A stretch of 64,000 nucleotides of DNA from Candidatus Babelota bacterium (lineage in GTDB: Bacteria > Babelota > Babeliae > Babelales > Vermiphilaceae): contig JAJCZD010000005.1 in assembly GCA_029262615.1 (NCBI GenBank), positions 1-64,000 on the forward strand, written 5' to 3'. Below the pieces are notes generated by a model that saw only the letters and a list, made by a program, of their open reading frames with translations, was not told where the DNA came from and did not search any database. The position numbers were made by a program, and so were the translations under genes. Positions 18,159-26,711 of this stretch are shown piece after piece (the first letter of the stretch is position 1; every line of letters starts with the position of its first letter).

Positions 18159-20132
18159 CTATTTCTGCAATTCTTTTAATTGCTCTCGAATTGCAATCGC
18201 TTTTTCAAAATCCAAGTTATCAGCTGCTTCATGCATGGCAATCTCAAGCTCAACGATTTTTTCTTTAATCTGTTCTTTGCTTAATGTGCTTGCAAGTTTT
18301 TTATCTTTTTTGCGTGCCGAGGCCAGTGCGATTGCAGCTTGAATATCGGTAATTGCTTTTTTGACTTCACGTTTTACCGTTTTTGGGGTGATACCATGTT
18401 TTTTATTGTATGCCATTTGAGCTTTGCGTCGTCGAGACGTTTCATCAATTGCGACTTTCATTGAACCGGTAATTTTATCTGCATACATAAGCACTTTCGA
18501 CTGCGTGTTACGCGCTGCACGCCCGATTGTTTGGATTAACGAACGTTTATCTCGCAAGAAACTTTCAATATCTGCATCCATGATCGCAACCAATGCAACC
18601 TCCGGCAGGTCTAAACCTTCTCGCAATAAGTTTACCCCAACCAAACAATCAAACACACCAAGGCGTAATTTTTGTAGCAGCTCAGTTCGCTTTGGTGTTT
18701 TTAATTCTGAATGCAAATAACAAACCTTAATTTGTTTCTCTTCCAAATAATCAGCTAGTTCTTCAGCCTGTTTCTTGGTCAACACCGTAACCAACGTACG
18801 AAAACCTTTTTTTGCTGTATCTTTAATTTCTTTTACTAAATTATCAAGTTGACCAACGCGAGAGACTATTTCAATTTTAGGGTCAAGCAAGCCGGTTGGG
18901 CGCACTACCTGCTCAACAACTTGGTCAGATTTACGCAATTCATAATCGCTAGGAGTAGCCGAGACAAAAATAGCATTATTAAAATATTGTTCAATCTCAT
19001 CAAAGCGTAATGGTCTATTGTCAGCAGCAGATGGTAGGCGGAAACCGAATTCTATTAATGATTTTTTACGTGCTTTATCACCACCATACATAGCTCGCAA
19101 TTGTGGGATTGCAATGTGAGACTCATCTACCACCAATAAGAAATCATCTTGGTTAAAAAAATCGAATAAACAGAATGGCTTTTCACCTGTTTTCCTGCCA
19201 TCAAAATGAGCAGAGTAATTTTCAATACCAGAGCAATAGCCAACCTCATGCATCATCTCAAGGTCATTGGCAACACGCTTTTTAATTCGCTCATGGTAAA
19301 TTGGATTGGTTAATTTTGGTGCCCATTCTTGCAGCTCTTGCTCAATGCTCTCCATAGCCTTTTTTTGGCGCTCTTGAGTTGTAACAAAGTGCTTAGCAGG
19401 AAAAATCATCGTATCGGTTGCTTCCTGGATAACATTATTATTTTGCCGATGCACCCACTGCATTGCTTCAATGGTCTCTCCAAAAAGTTCAATTCTTAAT
19501 TTTTCTTTTGAATATGGCAGATTAATCTCAATCGTGTTGCCCAACACCTGAAACGTTCCTGGACCACGATCAACCTCATTGCGCGAATATTGAATAAAAA
19601 TAAGTTTTCTGATCAGATCAGTCCGGCTCATTTTCATGCCAACCGATACGGGGAAGGCTAAATTTTTATAATCATGAGGGTTACCAATAGAATAAATACA
19701 AGAAACAGAAGTAATAATGATAACATCACGCCTATTGAGCACCGATGCAGTTGCTTCTAGACGCAGCCGCTCAATCTCAGCATTAACTTTCTTCTCTTTG
19801 GGAACGTATACATCTTGGGCTGGTAGGTAAGACTCTGGTTGGTAATAGTCATAATAACTAACAAAATAGCAAACTTTATTCTCTGGGAAAAATTGAGAAA
19901 ACTCCTCATACAGCTGAGCAGCAAGGGTTTTATTAGGAGATAATATGATTACTGGCTTGTTTTGGTTAGCAATCACATTGGCAATACTAAAGGTCTTACC
20001 AGAACCGGTTACCCCTAAAAGCGTACTTTTTCCTTCCAGACCTTTGGTCAGTTGCTCTATAGCCTTAGGTTGAGAGCCTGCAGGTGGAAATGGCGAGTGA
20101 AGCTTAAACAATTTATCCATATAATTACTCAT
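18159..20132 (-). CDS. uvrB: Excinuclease ABC subunit B
   Basis: Damage-verification helicase subunit of nucleotide excision repair, 657 aa, the usual length. The Walker A motif GVTGSGKT is at 40-47, and the beta-hairpin that clamps DNA is marked by YYDYYQPESYLP near 95-105. The DESH motif and QLRAMYGGD lie near 335-350. Helicase motifs such as LLREGLDLPEVALVAIMDAD and QTIGRAARN follow, and a C-terminal UVR motif (LEIAMHEAADNLDFEKAIA) binds UvrC. A good promoter lies upstream (20165-20193). The last 17 codons have been copied into the downstream ankyrin gene array. Confidence 0.97.
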   Translation of the reverse strand: MSNYMDKLFKLHSPFPPAGSQPKAIEQLTKGLEGKSTLLGVTGSGKTFSIANVIANQNKPVIILSPNKTLAAQLYEEFSQFFPENKVCYFVSYYDYYQPESYLPAQDVYVPKEKKVNAEIERLRLEATASVLNRRDVIIITSVSCIYSIGNPHDYKNLAFPVSVGMKMSRTDLIRKLIFIQYSRNEVDRGPGTFQVLGNTIEINLPYSKEKLRIELFGETIEAMQWVHRQNNNVIQEATDTMIFPAKHFVTTQERQKKAMESIEQELQEWAPKLTNPIYHERIKKRVANDLEMMHEVGYCSGIENYSAHFDGRKTGEKPFCLFDFFNQDDFLLVVDESHIAIPQLRAMYGGDKARKKSLIEFGFRLPSAADNRPLRFDEIEQYFNNAIFVSATPSDYELRKSDQVVEQVVRPTGLLDPKIEIVSRVGQLDNLVKEIKDTAKKGFRTLVTVLTKKQAEELADYLEEKQIKVCYLHSELKTPKRTELLQKLRLGVFDCLVGVNLLREGLDLPEVALVAIMDADIESFLRDKRSLIQTIGRAARNTQSKVLMYADKITGSMKVAIDETSRRRKAQMAYNKKHGITPKTVKREVKKAITDIQAAIALASARKKDKKLASTLSKEQIKEKIVELEIAMHEAADNLDFEKAIAIREQLKELQK

Positions 20133-20164
20133 AGAAACTTTTTATTTTGGCCTAAAACATGTTT

Positions 20165-20193
20165 ATTATACCATTAATCTGCAAAAATGCCAA
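20165..20193 (-). promoter_or_regulatory. Sigma70-type promoter for uvrB
   Basis: On the minus strand, TTGGCA (20193-20188), a 17-base spacer, and a perfect TATAAT (20170-20165), about 33 bases before the uvrB ATG. One of the best promoter matches in the window. Confidence 0.75.
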
Positions 20194-20211
20194 TCCTAAC
20201 CACAATACCAT

Positions 20212-20240
20212 TTAACTAATAGACCTGTTCATGCTACTCT
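20212..20240 (+). promoter_or_regulatory. Possible promoter for the macro-like operon
   Basis: TTAACT, 17-base spacer, TACTCT, about 37 bases before the ATG at 20277. A moderate match, in the divergent gap with uvrB. Confidence 0.35.
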
Positions 20241-20276
20241 ATTAGAAATAAAAAGAAGCTATGTCTAGGAAATTAT

Positions 20277-21581
20277 ATGAAATTTATCCAAAAATTACTC
20301 TTTACTCTCACTATTTTTTTACCATTAGCATCTATGGATACCCCTGGGTCTTCATCAATCAGGCAAACTGCCTCACCTCAAATAGTCCGTGCTCAATTTT
20401 TTCAAGATATTCTTGGCATGTCTGAAGGTCAATTTAAGAAACAATTTAGCTGGCATAAAGGTAAATTAACAAAACCACCTCGTGGAAATGCAAGAAAAAC
20501 TTGGGTTGCTCAATATCCACGTCGAGCAGCAATATTTGAAGGTGACTATCGTTTTGTCACCATTGGAAACTTAAAAACCAAGGTACAAAGAAAAAGAAAA
20601 CCAGGTAGAGGAACATTTACCTTATTAATTCATGATCCGAATAATCCTCAATTGACAGATATTCGCTACTTGCAATCTGATCCAAAAAATAATGGTGCCT
20701 GCTTTCAATTAGCCTCAACTTTTTGGGGACCACTTGAGGGTGGTATGTTTCGATCCGGCGCAAAATTAACTGGAATGCTTCATGCTCCAGTCCAAGGGGA
20801 GGAAGCATCCATTTCTGCAGCAGGTGCAACTATTTTTAGGAAATACTTTTTACCACATATTTTGGGTAAAGGATACACAGATCAATCCCATTATTTATTA
20901 ACGAATCTATTTAGAAGAATTCCGTATAAATGGGTTCAAGGAAAACCAAAAATAGATTGGCGGGCCGCGCAAAAGTATACAAATAATCCAAACGATATTA
21001 ATAAAGTAGGCATAGGCATTCATTCAGATATTTTTGTTACTAGTGGTTGGGGACAAGGTACAACACAAGAACAAATACCACTCAGTTCAAATCAAAAAAT
21101 CACCCAAATATTCTCCTCAGCACTAAATACCACACCATTCAGAGAAAAAAAATCACTAAATAAAAATGTACGCGATTTAGCTAAAATGCTTCTTAATGCT
21201 TCATATGAAGGAGCCTTGTATGCAGCGTTTGGTCAAAAATGCAAAAACCTTTATTTAACCCTTATGGGTGGTGGTTCATTCAGAAATGATATTTCCTGGA
21301 TTGCTCATGCAATCCAGCGCATGAAAAATTTTATAAAATACTCCGGAATAAATGTAATCCTTGTTTTTCGTCCAGATAAACCAAGAAAACTACCGATAAG
21401 AACTGCTCAAGGTGATATAGACTTTTTACAAAATATGATTCAAATGGCCGATGAGATAAATGGTACCTGTGTGTACCAGCCCGCTATACAAAAGGTTATA
21501 AGTAATTACGTAACCAACGCATATGCTGGAAAAAATTATGAAACAGAAGCAATTATGCTAAAAAGTATTTTTGAGCAATAA
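20277..21581 (+). CDS. Secreted protein with macro-domain-like C-terminal motifs
   Basis: Exported protein of 434 aa. The signal peptide (KLLFTLTIFLPLAS) is cleaved before MDTPG. In the mature part I recognise a pattern remembered from a little-studied, mostly eukaryotic protein family with macro-domain-like features: ACFQLASTFWGPLEGG, then PVQGEEASISAAGATIFRKYF, ITQIFSSAL, and LYLTLMGGGSFRNDISWIAHAI, where GGGSFRN would be the phosphate-binding loop. If right, it would bind or process ADP-ribose or a nucleotide. That is inference from motif memory, not a search. AGGAA precedes the ATG, and two further secreted genes follow closely in the same direction. Confidence 0.7.
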   Translation: MKFIQKLLFTLTIFLPLASMDTPGSSSIRQTASPQIVRAQFFQDILGMSEGQFKKQFSWHKGKLTKPPRGNARKTWVAQYPRRAAIFEGDYRFVTIGNLKTKVQRKRKPGRGTFTLLIHDPNNPQLTDIRYLQSDPKNNGACFQLASTFWGPLEGGMFRSGAKLTGMLHAPVQGEEASISAAGATIFRKYFLPHILGKGYTDQSHYLLTNLFRRIPYKWVQGKPKIDWRAAQKYTNNPNDINKVGIGIHSDIFVTSGWGQGTTQEQIPLSSNQKITQIFSSALNTTPFREKKSLNKNVRDLAKMLLNASYEGALYAAFGQKCKNLYLTLMGGGSFRNDISWIAHAIQRMKNFIKYSGINVILVFRPDKPRKLPIRTAQGDIDFLQNMIQMADEINGTCVYQPAIQKVISNYVTNAYAGKNYETEAIMLKSIFEQ

Positions 21582-21599
21582 GACCAAAAAGGAGAGTAA

Positions 21600-22277
21600 A
21601 TGAAATCTCGTTTATTTTTATTGGTTTTTACCACAACAGCCCTTCTATCACGCAATATTGCTATTCTTGGTTATGGAAGTTTAATAAAACACCCTAAAAG
21701 GAGTTGGGCAGAACTAAAAATAAATGGTGAATTTAAAAAAACAAATTTTACCTTACCAATTGGCCTTACCAGAGCTTCAGCTTGGAAAGAATACCCAAGC
21801 AATCCCGAAAAATATCCCAATCGTAAACTAACGGTTATAATCGACCAAAAAGCAACCAAAAAAGGGGTTTATTTTGCTACTTCAAAATTCAAAAGCTTGC
21901 CGAAGGTTCGAGAAAACATGGCCAAACGCGAAGCTAGTGTTAAAAAATATATGGCATATGTACGTCAATTAAAACCAGGACAACAAAAAGGACAAATAGA
22001 AGATTTTGCTTATATCTATCAAGGTAACAAATGGACCGGTATCATTTTACAACTGCCAAAAAAAGATGCACAAAAAATTGTTCGATGGGCAGCTAAAAAT
22101 AATTTTGATGCTGTTGTTTGGACCTCTTTGCCGGCAACGTTAAGTAACAAAAAAAACATTGAACAAATGCTCAGACAAGATAAAACCCTTTTGAAAAATA
22201 CTCAATCCTATATTACATTGTTGCCAGATGATTTATTAACCCCGTTTTTAAAAAGGATTTTACAATGGCAACAGTAG
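21600..22277 (+). CDS. Gamma-glutamylcyclotransferase-fold protein, exported
   Basis: Protein of 225 aa with the GGCT/BtrG fold signature ILGYGSLI at residues ~21-28, right after an N-terminal hydrophobic segment (RLFLLVFTTTALLS) that may be a signal peptide. The following LTRASAWKEY and RKLTVIIDQ stretches fit the family, and the Glu in MAKREASVKKY is a candidate catalytic acid. GGCT enzymes cyclise gamma-glutamyl groups; an exported one would act outside the cytoplasm. GGAG lies 6 bases before the ATG, 18 bases after the macro-like gene, so the two share a transcript. The GGCT-fold call is fairly sure; the substrate is unknown. Confidence 0.72.
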   Translation: MKSRLFLLVFTTTALLSRNIAILGYGSLIKHPKRSWAELKINGEFKKTNFTLPIGLTRASAWKEYPSNPEKYPNRKLTVIIDQKATKKGVYFATSKFKSLPKVRENMAKREASVKKYMAYVRQLKPGQQKGQIEDFAYIYQGNKWTGIILQLPKKDAQKIVRWAAKNNFDAVVWTSLPATLSNKKNIEQMLRQDKTLLKNTQSYITLLPDDLLTPFLKRILQWQQ

Positions 22278-22292
22278 TTAGGATATAATAAA

Positions 22293-22841
22293 ATGATTTT
22301 GAAATTATTACTGCTTTTTTTACTCACCAAAACAATAATGGCCATGGAACCAGATCTGGACTTAGGCGCTGGGCAATCCCCAATTCAAGCAAGTAATCAA
22401 TCTAGAAACCAGCCGTTGAATATCCCTATCCTACAAACCACACACCCTACTTGCAACTTATGCCTCCTTTCTCTTATTCAATTAGTTCATTTGATTGAAA
22501 CCAAAATAAAATCGTTATGTTTAACGGAAGAAGAAAACGCATATTTATACGAATGCTTAAACCATATACTCCCTATACACCATAATGAATTTTCCTTTAA
22601 AATGGTTTATATAACTCAAATATTGAAGGATAGACTTGCAAATAAAAATGTAATAGAAACAATCATCAAAGAAAATACACTATTAAAATCACAGTTATTA
22701 TTACTACAATCTGAGAACATACAAATAAAAGTTGAAAACCAAAATAAGGAAACTACAAATAAAACGTTACTTTCAATAATATCTCAGTTATCCCAAAAAA
22801 AAGAAGCAGAGACCGTGAATAGTTTTTTTTCCAAAGACTAA
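22293..22841 (+). CDS. Secreted coiled-coil protein
   Basis: Exported protein of 182 aa that I do not recognise. The signal peptide MILKLLLLFLLTKTIMA is cleaved before MEPDLD. A Gln/Asn/Pro-rich linker and a CNLCLLSLIQL segment with paired Cys follow. The C-terminal half is helical with a heptad-like coiled coil (ENTLLKSQLLLLQSENIQIKVENQ) and a polar tail. It lies 15 bases after the GGCT-fold gene and is the third gene of that operon; AGGA precedes the start. It may serve as an adaptor or binding partner of the two upstream products; this is inference from the operon. Confidence 0.7.
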   Translation: MILKLLLLFLLTKTIMAMEPDLDLGAGQSPIQASNQSRNQPLNIPILQTTHPTCNLCLLSLIQLVHLIETKIKSLCLTEEENAYLYECLNHILPIHHNEFSFKMVYITQILKDRLANKNVIETIIKENTLLKSQLLLLQSENIQIKVENQNKETTNKTLLSIISQLSQKKEAETVNSFFSKD

Positions 22842-22846
22842 AACCA

Positions 22847-23506
22847 TTATGGAAACTTTGTTATTCCTAACTTTTTCCAATCAGCATTGAATTTTGCAAT
22901 CCCTTTATCGGTTAATGGACTCTCAAGTGATTTTTCAAAAACGCTCACCGGTAGGGTTACGGCATCACAACCAATCATTACCGAATCATGAAAATCTCGC
23001 ACTGTCCTAATTGATGCAGCAAGCACCTGTGTCTTAAAACCATAAATTTCCATAATATGGTTTATTTCCTCAAGCATAGCAATTCCATCAACATCAATAT
23101 CATTCCAGCGGCCAACAAAAGGAGAAACATAGTCAACCCCAAGCTTTGCCATCATGAGTGCTTGCAGCGGAGTAAAAACAAGAGTAATATTTAGCTTGAT
23201 CTTTTCTGCAACTAATTGCTTAATTATTGCATAATATTTTTTATGACACGGAACTTTAACTAAAATATTTGGTGCTAAATCAGCAATTTCTTGTGCTTGC
23301 TTATAAACGTCTTTTGGTTCATCCTTTGTCACCTCAACACTAATTTCACCACCCTTTAAAATGGAACAAATTTCTTTTACCACTTTTGTCGGATCACCGC
23401 CAGCTCTTGCTAAATGGCTCGGATTAGTGGTTACCCCATTAATCACCCCCATTTTTGCCCAATCTTTTATTTTTTGCACATCGGCGGTATCTAAAAATAT
23501 TTTCAT
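22847..23506 (-). CDS. tal: Transaldolase, small TalC/FSA type
   Basis: Class I aldolase of the pentose phosphate pathway, 219 aa, matching the short transaldolase / fructose-6-phosphate aldolase subfamily. MKIFLDTADVQKIKDW and GVTTNPSHLA at the N-terminus, the Schiff-base Lys in NILVKVPC near residue 90, and NITLVFTPLQALMMAKLGVDYVSPFVGR are all family signatures. The TLP motif appears as AVTLPVSVFE near 187. It starts at the stop of the LigD-polymerase gene, so it is co-transcribed with the DNA-repair modules upstream. The choice between transaldolase and aldolase activity depends on one active-site residue that I cannot assign with certainty. Confidence 0.9.
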   Translation of the reverse strand: MKIFLDTADVQKIKDWAKMGVINGVTTNPSHLARAGGDPTKVVKEICSILKGGEISVEVTKDEPKDVYKQAQEIADLAPNILVKVPCHKKYYAIIKQLVAEKIKLNITLVFTPLQALMMAKLGVDYVSPFVGRWNDIDVDGIAMLEEINHIMEIYGFKTQVLAASIRTVRDFHDSVMIGCDAVTLPVSVFEKSLESPLTDKGIAKFNADWKKLGITKFP

Positions 23507-24414
23507 TACTCTTCCATCATTTCATTAAGAATTTTGCGTGCTTTTTTTAGTGAGCACAAATTTTTATCTATATCTTTCCATGGGTCTTCCCTGCGTGCCA
23601 AACGTTTAAAAATAGTTTTAATAGTGTATTTATTTGGTGCTAATGAAGAGGTTAACTCATTCCATTCTATTGGTGTTGCAACGGGTGCACCCTTTTTTGC
23701 TCGCACTGAGTATGGTGCTACCCCTGTTTGGCCATAGTTAATGCGCAGTGTGTCAAGAAAGATTCTTTTACCTCGTTTATCTTTACGAATCTCTAAGGTA
23801 AATTTTTCTGGATAGCGATCAATCAAAATGCGAGAAAGATCCTGCGCAAAATCTTTTACAAAATCAAATGACTCCTCTGGCTTGGTTGGCACAACCACAT
23901 GAATACCACGAGATCCGGTGGTCATAGCATAGGGCTTAAGTCCTAGATCATCTTGCAAGAGGTCACGTATTTTTTTAGCTGCCCAGCGCACCTGTGAGAA
24001 ATCATCAATAGATGGATCAAGGTCAAAAATCATGCGATCAGGTTTTTCTAATTTGGGATATTTACTCAACCACACATGATAGACGATGCATGATTGATTC
24101 ACTAAGTAAGCAAGGGATTCTTTATTATTACAGAGCATATAATGAATTGTTGAGCCATCTTTACGTTTTAAATCAACTCGTTTAATAAAAGAGGGATAAT
24201 ACTTCGGGGCATCTTTTTGGTAAAATCCTTCTTCTGTAATACCTTTTGGGTAGCGGCGCAAAGTAAGAATACGATTTTTAATTTTTGGTAAAAACAGCGG
24301 TGCAATATCCATGTAATAATCAAGTAGATCCGTTTTTGTGTATCCTGCAGAGGGAAACAAAATACGATCAGGGCTGGTAATATTTACTTTGTGAGATCCG
24401 ATTTTAATCTCCAT
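23506..24414 (-). CDS. LigD-type polymerase domain protein (stand-alone)
   Basis: Primase-polymerase of the archaeo-eukaryotic primase superfamily, the POL module of bacterial NHEJ ligase LigD, 302 aa and complete as a single domain. Signatures: NITSPDRILFPSAGYTK at the start, the metal-binding FDLDPS near residue 130, TTGSRGIHVVVP, and GVAPYSVRAKKGAPVATPI. It overlaps the phosphoesterase module gene upstream by 11 bases and touches the transaldolase gene downstream. No ATP-dependent ligase domain is attached, and neither that nor Ku is encoded in this window, so the NHEJ system is either split across the genome or reduced to gap filling. Confidence 0.9.
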   Translation of the reverse strand: MEIKIGSHKVNITSPDRILFPSAGYTKTDLLDYYMDIAPLFLPKIKNRILTLRRYPKGITEEGFYQKDAPKYYPSFIKRVDLKRKDGSTIHYMLCNNKESLAYLVNQSCIVYHVWLSKYPKLEKPDRMIFDLDPSIDDFSQVRWAAKKIRDLLQDDLGLKPYAMTTGSRGIHVVVPTKPEESFDFVKDFAQDLSRILIDRYPEKFTLEIRKDKRGKRIFLDTLRINYGQTGVAPYSVRAKKGAPVATPIEWNELTSSLAPNKYTIKTIFKRLARREDPWKDIDKNLCSLKKARKILNEMMEE

Positions 24415-25024
24415 AAATTTTCCCCTTTTTTTTGATCTCTGCCGTTGTTCTGCCAGTCAAAACAGAATAATCTTGGGTACTAACCGGGTTTCTACGTGCG
24501 TCAGCGTGCTCATCATCAACTTTCCAAAATAACCATTGTTTCTTGCCACTAATTTCTTTGCTGGTTCTAATCAGATAAAAAGCGCCTTTGAGCTTTTCCC
24601 CATGCAAAAAAATTTTTATGCTGCCGTCTTTGAGACATTTTTCCATTGGAATAATATTTCCTTTTTTATCTTCCTTGATATCCTCATAGGTACCATAATC
24701 CCAAACCATAACCGGCCCAGCTCCATACTGGCCCTCTGGAATATTGCCTTCAAATTTACCATAATCCATTGGATGATCTTCTGTTTGAACAGCCAACCGT
24801 TTGACGCGAGGATCTAATGATGGGCCTTTTGGAATAGCCCAAGAGACAAGAACGCCATCTATTTCTAACCGAAAATCATAGTGCAACCTACTAGCATTAT
24901 GTTTTTGGATTACAAACATAGGCAATTTTGATTTGCTTTTTTTTACTTTTGCCTTTGGCTCAGTTGTTTTTTTAAAATCTCTCTTTTTTTCATACTCAGC
25001 CAACTTATTTTTTTTGGTTGCCAT
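24404..25024 (-). CDS. LigD-type 3'-phosphoesterase domain protein
   Basis: Stand-alone 3'-phosphoesterase module of LigD, which trims 3' ends during end joining, about 206 aa. Signatures: FVIQKHNASRLHYDFRLE (catalytic His and Asp), VSWAIPKGPS, HPMDYGKFEGNIPEGQYGAG, and GEKLKGAFYLIRT. I place the start at ATG 25024 because a strong AGGAGG lies 7 bases upstream. The frame continues upstream to ATG 25081, where it would add a hydrophobic segment KKIIPILFILVILGGWF with no clear ribosome site. If that start is used the enzyme would be membrane-anchored, which is odd for DNA repair. It overlaps the polymerase module gene by 11 bases. Confidence 0.88.
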   Translation of the reverse strand: MATKKNKLAEYEKKRDFKKTTEPKAKVKKSKSKLPMFVIQKHNASRLHYDFRLEIDGVLVSWAIPKGPSLDPRVKRLAVQTEDHPMDYGKFEGNIPEGQYGAGPVMVWDYGTYEDIKEDKKGNIIPMEKCLKDGSIKIFLHGEKLKGAFYLIRTSKEISGKKQWLFWKVDDEHADARRNPVSTQDYSVLTGRTTAEIKKKGKIYGD

Positions 25025-25120
25025 GAACCACCCTCCTAAAATCACGAGAATGAAAAGTATTGGAATAATTTTCTTCATCATGTTCTAGAATGGTAGATTT
25101 TGTTTTAGAAAAACAATATT

Positions 25121-25504
25121 TTATTTAGTTTTAATAACTTCTGTTCGCTCATAAATAGTAATGTCCTGTTTGTAGGGTCCATATTGTACCTTAATATAAT
25201 AGGGATTAGCTAATATAACCTTTCCATATACATAATCTGATGGCGCACTTAAGGGGAATAACTTAACATATGAACCAATTCTTTTCTGTTGAGGGGTAGG
25301 TTTTTTTACAATTACGATATCATCTGCTGAAAGAGCCACAAGCTCCTTTTCCAAGTCTACTTGCTCCTTTTTTGTACGGATCAACACTTTTCTGACCTCT
25401 TCTTTCGGAGCAACTGTTCCTATTTTTTTATTATCAATCTCTTTAACCATCGCACCTAAAGATGTAACAAGAAACATAAAACTAATAATATTGATTTTCT
25501 TCAT
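25121..25504 (-). CDS. Small secreted protein, unknown
   Basis: Exported protein of about 127 aa, not recognised. The chosen ATG (25504) gives signal peptide MKKINIISFMFLVTSLGA cleaved before MVKEID; the frame extends upstream to 25567 but only inside the previous gene. The mature part has a charged helical stretch (VRKVLIRTKKEQVDLEKELVAL) and a C-terminal beta-rich part (SDYVYGKVILANPYYIKVQY) that could be an SH3-like fold. It starts 4 bases after the stop of the upstream gene, so the two are coupled. Confidence 0.65.
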   Translation of the reverse strand: MKKINIISFMFLVTSLGAMVKEIDNKKIGTVAPKEEVRKVLIRTKKEQVDLEKELVALSADDIVIVKKPTPQQKRIGSYVKLFPLSAPSDYVYGKVILANPYYIKVQYGPYKQDITIYERTEVIKTK

Positions 25505-25508
25505 TTTT

Positions 25509-25919
25509 TTACTGCTTTTTAATATCGGCTTCCAATATTGAATATGTTTGAGTATGCTCAAGAGCAAAATCTAAAAAAGCATTATAATCTGGTTCAGACA
25601 TTTTTGTTTTAAAACTTGTTACGAAATTATACAACTTTAATTGATCACCACTCATGTGTACCAACCCCATCAAACCATGACGTCTAGCAGATAAAGAATT
25701 ATGCAATCCTTTTGTTTGCTCTACCGTTAACTTTGCTTGTTCTAATGTATTTAGAAATTGTGCTTTAGCCTGCTCCATTGTCGTTACTTGACCATTTGGC
25801 GTTGAGGCCGTTTGTTGTAATTTTCTCATCGCAAGATATTCCATTGTATCAGGATAATAAGGAGCAAAGAGCACCCCACATATTACTACTATTACAGATA
25901 AGGTTATCCATCTTTTCAT
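25509..25919 (-). CDS. Small exported or anchored protein, unknown
   Basis: Protein of 136 aa, not recognised. One N-terminal hydrophobic segment (WITLSVIVVICGVLFAPYY) without a clear cleavage site suggests a membrane anchor. The rest is helical (MEQAKAQFLNTLEQAKLTVEQ) with RRHGLMGLVHMSGDQLKLYNF. AGAGGTGAG lies just before the ATG. It is the first gene of a pair with the small secreted protein downstream, and transcribed divergently from the secreted protein at 26061. Confidence 0.65.
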   Translation of the reverse strand: MKRWITLSVIVVICGVLFAPYYPDTMEYLAMRKLQQTASTPNGQVTTMEQAKAQFLNTLEQAKLTVEQTKGLHNSLSARRHGLMGLVHMSGDQLKLYNFVTSFKTKMSEPDYNAFLDFALEHTQTYSILEADIKKQ

Positions 25920-26060
25920 TTACTCACCTCTTTTTGCTCTATTTTTATACTATAATAGTACTTTTTAATGATAACTTTCAATAGTTTATATATTTTTATA
26001 TCTTTGCTTGATTGACAAATACAAGTGTGAATTACTACAATAAAGCTAAAGGGGACAGAA

Positions 26061-26711
26061 ATGATTAAAAAGTTAACTAGTATATTTTTGTTAAGTATCC
26101 TGTGTTCTAGTGAGGCTATGAATGACCCTGCTGTAGAGGCTCCAGAAGGTTTTCTTGCAGGAAAAAATATCCCTAGTGTAGTTATTGCAAAAATTATAAA
26201 CAACACCGAACAAGACCTAAAGCTTTCTTGGTCCAATGGGCGCAATATTTTTCTACCTAGTAATGATTCCATCAAGTATAACTGGAAAGTCCCTTTTAAA
26301 TGTAACGTAAAAACGGGCCAGATAGAATCAACTCGCAATATAATGCTCTCAAGTAGTAATGGCATACGAATTATTTTTAACAAAATGGTTAAAACATTCA
26401 ATAATAATAAAACCCAATTTGAGGCTTCTGTTTATATTGGAAGAAAAGATGAGGAAAGTTACACCATATTAGTATTTTATGCAGATAAAGCTGGAAAATT
26501 AAATGACAAGCCCTCAAAAAAATCCTGGCACGAAGAAAGAATCCCCGACTATAACGATGAACATGATCAGTTTGAATACAAAATCAAGTTTACAGGAAAT
26601 GATAATATTGAATTAGATCTATATCAAAAAGAAAAAACCAAAGAAAAAAAATCTGTGATGATAAAAGCTAAAAAAATCATCAAAAAACTTATGCCAAAAA
26701 AGAAAACCTAA
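26061..26711 (+). CDS. Secreted protein, unknown
   Basis: Exported protein of 216 aa. Signal peptide MIKKLTSIFLLSILCSSEA, cleaved before MNDPAVE. The mature part looks beta-rich up to ~140 (VVIAKIINNTEQDLKLSWSN, IRIIFNKMVKTF, FEASVYIGRKDEESYTILVF) and ends in a Lys-rich tail (KKSVMIKAKKIIKKLMPKKK). AAAGGGG lies 7 bases before the ATG. The basic tail could bind nucleic acid or membrane; no family is recognised. The 3' end overlaps the convergent MBL-fold gene by 4 bases. Confidence 0.65.
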   Translation: MIKKLTSIFLLSILCSSEAMNDPAVEAPEGFLAGKNIPSVVIAKIINNTEQDLKLSWSNGRNIFLPSNDSIKYNWKVPFKCNVKTGQIESTRNIMLSSSNGIRIIFNKMVKTFNNNKTQFEASVYIGRKDEESYTILVFYADKAGKLNDKPSKKSWHEERIPDYNDEHDQFEYKIKFTGNDNIELDLYQKEKTKEKKSVMIKAKKIIKKLMPKKKT

